The notes beneath the pieces are model-generated. The model was given only the letters and a program-made list of their open reading frames with translations, ran no database searches and was not told where the DNA came from. From assembly GCA_015501075.1 (NCBI GenBank), contig JADNYJ010000077.1, forward strand, positions 115,251-179,250: a stretch of DNA of 64,000 nt. Reading direction: 5' to 3'. The translations under genes were made by a program, and so were the position numbers. Source of the stretch: Gymnopilus junonius. Taxonomy: Eukaryota > Basidiomycota > Agaricomycetes > Agaricales > Galerinaceae. Within the stretch, counting starts at the first letter, position 1; every line of letters starts with the position of its first letter. Positions 58,946 to 64,000 of the stretch are shown one piece after another.

Positions 58946-60204
58946 TGCCTCTTTCTTCACGAGGTTCTAGCACCCCTTCTGAACAGACTGTACCAGGTTC
59001 GCATCACCGACACGCGTCGTTTCCACCAGGTCTTCTTTTACGGCCTCCTACCGCTTACCCCTCCAAACCGCAACAATGGTCGCTCCAGATTGGTGGGCCA
59101 TGACCCCAGAGATAGGCCCCGGCTACATCCAAGGTGAATTACAGTCCCTTGATTTTTGTATTATAAACTCATATCTTCTGCAGTGGACAGTGATTTTGTC
59201 GTCATTTTCGCTAGAGAGCGTACCCCCAAAGTCCAAAATACAACTTTGTTTCGATACCATTTGCACTGGATTTGCCCTAACATGAACTCAACAGAACAAA
59301 TCGGACTTCTACCCAAGGATCCTGTGATTAGTCTCAAAGCTGAATCAAAAATGCTTTGGTCAAGAAACAACGTTCATGATGACATCAATATTATACTGAA
59401 ATTTAATTCTGTAGGTGAGATTACTTACAGTTGGCTTCGCCTCATCCTTTCGTTCTGAAAACCTCAACTTCATACAGATGATTCCTGATCAATTCGAAAT
59501 CAAAGAAGAGGACGAGGTTCCTCTTGAGAATGTTCGCTTGCCTCATGACTTTGAACTTCCACTGCCCTGTGCCCTCCGCCCAACAGCTAACTTTGTCAGG
59601 CAAGCACTTTCCAGACAGGCCTCGCATCTTAAATGCCAATCACCAAATTAGATATCCTTATCACTCTCATCGACACTGGGAAAATACTACCAGCAAGCGT
59701 ACGACAGGATAGAGATGATACAGCCCACTGATCCGAATTATTCCAAGTCAATGAGCTTGTGGGACCCTGGGAAGCTATTCGTGCTTATGTGGTGACAACC
59801 TTGGTGCACGAGTTTGCACATGCATTTGTTGCACTGACGGAACTTGTGAGGAGTATTATCTTTATATATCCCTCGTTGAGTCTGACATTTATTCTCCTAT
59901 AGAGTCCTGAATTAAACGGCTCGCCCCGCGTTCTGGCATTCGAGGTGCCGACATTGAAAAATATGATATTTGTCGGTCCGATAGCAATGGGGATGATGGG
60001 CCAATCGAAGCTGGTTATCTTGTCGAGGTAGCCTAGTTGGGAGGGCTAACGGATATGGTGATTGATGATGGTACGTAGTATGAAGCATCCTCATGCATTC
60101 TTAAGCCTGAACAACTTTTCTCAGGTGGCTGGTTTAAGCTGTTACTTTACAACTCAGTATGGGATGATGCAACTCCTCAGCTCATAATCCCCCAATAGCT
60201 CGCC
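58946..60204 (+). pseudogene. Decayed gene with HEXXH motif
   Basis: Coding-like pieces in order: MPLSSRGSSTPSEQTVPGSH (58946), MTPEIGPGYIQ, VDSDFVVIFARERTPKVQNT, LFRYHLHWICPNMNSTEQIG and MIPDQFEIKEEDEVPLENVR. Then IRAYVVTTLVHEFAHAFVAL (zinc-protease-like HEFAH) at about 59.8 kb, RGADIEKYDICRSDSNGDDG, PIEAGYLVEVA and, after an intron, GWFKLLLYNSVWDDATPQLI. I associate this layout (HELTH-like helix, then GEAG-x-x-x-E and FGG) with uncharacterised Agaricomycete proteins of unknown function. In-frame stops TGA (59908-59910) and TAG (60034-60036), a stop after IGGP near the N-terminus and a frame change near 59.74 kb point to a pseudogene. Intron boundaries are partly guessed. Confidence 0.5.
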
Positions 60205-61162
60205 TTCTTCCTCATCTGCTTTTGACCCAGAGCAGTCACATTCTTAATGCTCAACTGCTTCAGGAGCCGACTGCCCCAACTTGAAGCAGCCTCAATTTGA
60301 AGAACCATCCCCTGCTGGTGAAGGGAAAAATCATGGTTTACATAACTTCACGATTTTCTTGGTCAATGACACTGCTCTTCATTAATTCAGGGAAACACTT
60401 GTACCCAATTTTGGCAATGGTGTTCTTCCCAATCCTACACTTGAAAGATGCCATATGGCCTTGGACAAGTCCCAAATGCCACTGAGCGTCCCAGCGCCAC
60501 GCACTCCAGAGCAACCTAGGACATCATCCCAAATGCATCGCCGCAAAGGGACGATGCTGGCGTATCTGAGGGAACATCCACTGCAGAAGGCAAAAATGGT
60601 TTTCCTTGAATGGAGCCCATGTGTCATCCATGCAAAGGAGTCATAAACAACTGATATGGACCGTAGAACAACATTCCCTCAGCAGAAAAGCATATAGTGC
60701 TCAATGAACTTGACTGCATCTTACAAGCCCTCAACTCCATGAAGTCGAGGCGTGGTCTGAACAGTGGCAGATCTAATTTGGCCGAGAATCTCCTAGGTTG
60801 CTGTGACCAAAAAGACATATCTCCTGTTCAGCTTTTCTCGTAGTCTGCTAAAATAATATGTACAACGAGTTCACGACGTACTATCTACTGAGGCTGAAAG
60901 CATACTAAAGAGGACATTACTGGTGGTAATACAACACACATATTCCGAAAGATAATCAGAAAGTATACTAGATATGTATGGGGATTGTTGTAATCAAGGG
61001 AATATGTGTGATGGCGAAGTGAATTAACCCACTACTCGCGGCGCGACAGGGCGAACAAATCACATATTCGTACCGAATGGATATGTTTACTGCAGGATAC
61101 GAAAAATAAGCCCACTGCATTTCATCGCATTCAAGAATTAAAAGCTCGAAGACAAGGCCGAA
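60205..61162. other. Spacer with a coding-like remnant at 60295-60646
   Basis: This 960-bp region follows the decayed HEXXH gene. A frame from 60290 reads HNFTIFLVNDTALH, has one TAA near 60385, then continues LVPNFGNGVLPNPTLERCHM and AYLREHPLQKAKMVFLEWSP to TAA at 60644-60646. It may be a 3' remnant of the same pseudogene or unrelated. From 60.65 to 61.16 kb I see only AT-rich non-coding sequence and the 3' end of the endosulfine gene. Confidence 0.4.
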
Positions 61163-61797
61163 CTAATCGACGGTTTTGATCTCAACAATCGTAGCTTCCG
61201 CTACAATCGCTTCAACAGCGGGCGCATTGGTTTCCGCTTCGGAGGCCATATCTGAGTCAACCTTCGCTTCTGTATCCTGGGACCGTGCGTCCGCCTCGAC
61301 CTCGGTGTTCTCGTGTGCAAGAGAGCTCTCCTTGTTCACGGGACTCGTTGAATTTGTAGGCGATATCGAAAGACCCTGGTGACCGTTGTGACCGTTTCCG
61401 TTTGATGCATGAGGGATGCTGCGAGCACAGCTTCAGTCAAGATGGAGTGAAACAGCACCAATGTACATACTTCTCTGGATTAGGGATGGCAGTACCAACA
61501 GTATTCTGAGGAGCCTTTCCAGCCTTTGACAAAGCGTAGTCACCCGAGTCGAAATATTTGCGATCCTAAGCATACGAGATCAGAATGAGATAAATGCCAA
61601 CTGCGTTGCCATGTACCTTTTGCGTTTTCAAAAGGACGCTCTTGTGCGTTGGGAGCTTGCCATACTTGGCAAACAGCTGCTGCTCTTGCGGATCCAACTT
61701 CTGCAAAAATGGGTATTTCGTCAGTACAAGTTATGGGCGCATTGACCATCGGCGGACTCACACTGATGTCGATTTTGTTGCGCTGAGCAGGAAGCAT
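61163..61797 (-). CDS. Endosulfine (ENSA/ARPP19/Igo family), PP2A-B55 inhibitor
   Basis: Small protein that, once phosphorylated by Greatwall/Rim15-type kinase, inhibits PP2A-B55 to control mitotic entry or quiescence. It starts MLPAQRNKIDIS (ATG at 61797). After an intron comes the conserved core KLDPQEQQLFAKYGKLPTHK then SVLLKTQK. After the next, DRKYFDSGDYALSKAGK contains the FDSGDY phosphosite that defines the family. The rest is low-complexity: HASNGNGHNGHQGLSISPTN and an acidic Ala/Glu tail (AVEAIVAEATIVEIKTVD) with TAG at 61163-61165. Three introns; length about 145 residues, usual for fungal Igo proteins. Confidence 0.93.
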
Positions 61798-62243
61798 CGC
61801 AATCGATAGTAAGGACGGGTAGAACGAACAAAGCAAGAGAAGAGAGCGCTGAAGACGGGCCAATCTGTGAACGATGTGTGGTGATGGTGAGTGATGACCT
61901 GCTGTGTTATAGCTCAGGCTAATTACCACCCTGACTCCACTTCGTCGGAGATAAAATACAGTACCAACTTTGGGTGGGTGCCGCCCCTCTGCCGAAATCG
62001 GCTTTCATTTTTCACCTTTCCTGCGCATCCAAGATCCGGTTTCAAATTACAGTTGTAGACAACGTTTCGGAGAGCATGTTACTTGGCGTATTATTACACT
62101 AGTCAAAGTCTACAACCAAAAATCCTGCATTGTCGTAGACATTCTGCGGTGATACTGCCATAGTGCCTCTATCAACCTCCTGTGGTGTTTCAACCATCTT
62201 CATGGATCTGACTTCCCCAAAATCGACAGTCTAGAGCAAAACA
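61798..62243. other. Spacer, endosulfine upstream region
   Basis: These 446 bp hold the endosulfine promoter and the 3' flank of the right-edge gene. A pyrimidine-rich tract lies close upstream of the start. No further gene was recognised. Confidence 0.5.
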
Positions 62244-64000
62244 TCAGAAAGGGGGCCCTCGTTCAGAAAGATAAGCTCGTGCTTTTGTACATGCCTTTCC
62301 GAAAAGGAGGGCACCAGAATTAGGTTTGTATTCAAATGGAATAGTCTGCATGGTCCCATGATCATCAGAACCGTAGTCGAGCTGCAGATCGAACAGACTC
62401 CCAGAAGTATGTAGATCCATAGAGTGCGAATCGGTATGAAGCATTCTGAATTCTGGAGCGAAGTCGAGGTCATTTACACAGTCAACATTGGATATACAAA
62501 ATGGAGAAGGAGGATCAGCGTCAGACTCAAACTTGTCAGATGGATCAAAAACGGTCTGCGGGAGATTGAGTGGACTACTCATTCCCATGGACGAGCGATA
62601 AGATTTCTCCTGAGAAGGGTTAATGTCGGGTGACCAGCCACGATGAGAGACGAATGTATTGTCGAAGTCTGAATCTGCAGAAGCATCATTTGTAAATGCA
62701 TCCTTGTTCGTGGAGTGTCTTGGTAAAAGGTTCCCTGAGAAGTCCTGCATATTTTCATCGTCATCAAGGTCCAGAAGATCACTTGAGTCTTCTGACTCGG
62801 ATATACAGGACGAGAGGGTGTCGTCATGCGGCGAAGATAGGGGAGATTCATGAAAACATCCTTCAAGCATTTCACAGTCGTTGAGAGAAGAGTCGGAGTG
62901 AGAGCATGACAGAATATCATCTCCTGTTTCAACCTGTAAATAGTCAAGCGTGACTACCTCGTCCAAAGAAGCATCGACTCCGTCATTGCTTTGGACGAGG
63001 ATGTCTTTATATACAGTACGAACGGATAAGTGAAGTGAACGTACTGCTCTATCAATACCCGAAATGCCTCCGTGTGAAATTCAATCAAGTTGTCGAATTG
63101 ACTGTCCCAATCCTGGCTTGCGGAAGGTGGAACATCTAGTAAAGCATCGTCTTCCTCCTTCCCAGTGATGTAGGAATCGGATAAACCCTGCATACATCAT
63201 TTCGAGATTAGTGCTCCTCAAATGATATGACGAGAGTAAAACCTTGAAAAGGGGACGCTTTAATCCCAGGTGATAGAAGCTTGCCATCGACAAAATAAAG
63301 GCTTCCTCGGTGTTTTCGCAAAGTGAGGGTTGTAAGGAAACGGTGCCCTCAACGGCTTTGAGATAATTGGATAACGTTGTGGCAGCAGCATCCGAAGACG
63401 ATGCAACTCTTCCCTGGAGAAGCTACTGGAAATGTTTGATATAGAACATGAAGCGAGAGAGATTGAAGATGCCTGTAATAATTCTTCACTTCTCCCGCGA
63501 AAGTCCGAGTTCTGAGAGCGGCCAAGAACGCGGGAAATAGATGCGTAGATTGAACCAAAAAATTGTCGTTCGACGTCGAGTTGCTATACATGTCAAGTTT
63601 TATCATGAAAGTTCCTTGCAACCTTCATTTACTAGTACCTTGCACCAGGACCCGAAAATCAAAGGATAACGCCTGTGATTTTGATCGGTACAGGGTGTTG
63701 CCCAAGAAAGAAATTATCAGACCTAACAAACTGGAATGTGACAAGACTCGGGACAGCTTCATTTATGACTGCCAGGAATGGCAGTGAAAGTCGCCGAGAA
63801 AATGGATTCATAGATGCGGTGATGTTTGCTTGTCCACCATGGGTAGAAACGCCCTTTGTCAGCCAGATGTAATCGATGTCGAAACCGGTCAGGCGGCAAT
63901 GAGCAAGGCCAGATTGGCTGGGCGTTGGCAGATGTCGAGAGCCAGTACATAGCACTATGTAAATGCACTCAGCGTGAAACCAATTAGCGAGAAACTGTCA
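62244..64000 (-). CDS. Unrecognised Ser/Asp-rich protein, 5' end beyond or near window edge
   Basis: A spliced minus-strand coding region is supported by long open text. At about 63.5 kb: QLDVERQFFGSIYASISRVL and ASSISLASCSISNISSSFSR. Then ASSSDAAATTLSNYLKAVEG, TVSLQPSLCENTEEAFILSM and ASFYHLGLKRPLFK. After introns: GLSDSYITGKEEDDALLDVP, DSQFDNLIEFHTEAFRVLIE and a 240-codon last exon. That exon is rich in Ser and Asp (SEDSSDLLDLDDDENMQDF) and ends KARAYLSERGPPF with TGA at 62244-62246. Between SSSFSR and ASSSDA the frame appears to shift by one base near 63.42 kb. Text at 63.66-63.97 kb (LSLPFLAVINEAVPSLVTFQ) may be an upstream exon. I do not recognise the family; low-complexity acidic Ser regions suggest a regulatory, disordered protein. 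Confidence 0.55.

Noticed and set aside
59615..59660. Third GC-AG intron in the HEXXH pseudogene (CAG|GCAAGC)
   Set aside because: The gene is decayed and a GT donor a few bases earlier gives an equally open join, so the GC donor cannot be argued.
1..64000. CRISPR arrays, tRNA/rRNA genes, prophage or defence islands
   Set aside because: No repeat-spacer pattern, cloverleaf or rRNA signature was recognised, and the gene structure is eukaryotic.

Overview
The window reads as a nuclear contig from a mushroom-forming basidiomycete (Agaricomycetes). Genes are dense, at about one per 2.5 kb on both strands. They are cut by many short introns of about 45-65 nt with GTRNGT-like donors. The gene content is typical fungal housekeeping plus families common in Agaricomycetes: F-box/LRR proteins and a small fungal kinase-like family. 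No rRNA, tRNA, CRISPR or bacterial-type feature was recognised. Gene boundaries and splice sites come from reading frames and family knowledge only, so internal exon limits are approximate.

Layout. 1-4251 (-): CSC1/OSCA-type channel, cut by the left edge. 4557-5285 (-): complex I subunit NDUFS4. 5379-10893 (+): Rictor/Ste16 subunit of TORC2. 11654-27708 (-): the giant AAA+ ribosome-assembly ATPase midasin (MDN1/REA1), with six AAA modules, an acidic linker and a C-terminal MIDAS domain. 28144-29981 (+): squalene epoxidase ERG1, head-to-head with MDN1. 30432-32497 (-): a broken fungal kinase-like gene split by a 641-bp CACTA-like MITE (31543-32183). 33371-35139 (-): F-box/LRR protein. 35465-37121 (-): proteasome ATPase RPT5, divergent from EAF6 (37271-37956, +). 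38071-38955 (-): exosome RRP40. 39068-39822 (+): ESCRT-I VPS37. 40216-45181 (-): condensin subunit CND1. 45337-45844 (+): macrodomain (POA1-like) pseudogene. 46029-46994 (-): F-box-like gene with a frame break. 47124-48552 (+): SWI/SNF-RSC subunit SSR4. 49029-51381 (-): Ser/Thr kinase with an insert in its activation segment. 51818-53262 (+): nucleotide-sugar transporter HUT1. 53502-54426 (-): STYX-like pseudophosphatase. 54572-56156 (+): zinc chaperone ZNG1. 56222-58548 (-): POL12. 58946-60204 (+): decayed gene with an HEXXH motif. 61163-61797 (-): endosulfine (ENSA/Igo). 62244-64000 (-): unrecognised Ser/Asp-rich protein, cut by the right edge.

The genes do not form one pathway. Several belong to growth and cell-cycle control: TORC2 (Rictor), endosulfine, midasin and RRP40 in ribosome/RNA maturation, RPT5, condensin, and Pol alpha-primase. 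MCB-like ACGCG motifs lie upstream of POL12 and between RPT5 and EAF6. I did not find an operon-like or defence-like novel system. The most informative observations are the MITE insertion, whose empty site restores an open frame; two well-supported GC-AG introns; a 10-nt microexon; a STYX homologue that keeps Cys but has lost the catalytic Arg; a kinase with a long acidic/polar activation-segment insert; and a set of frame breaks concentrated between 30 and 61 kb, which could be real decay or assembly indels.
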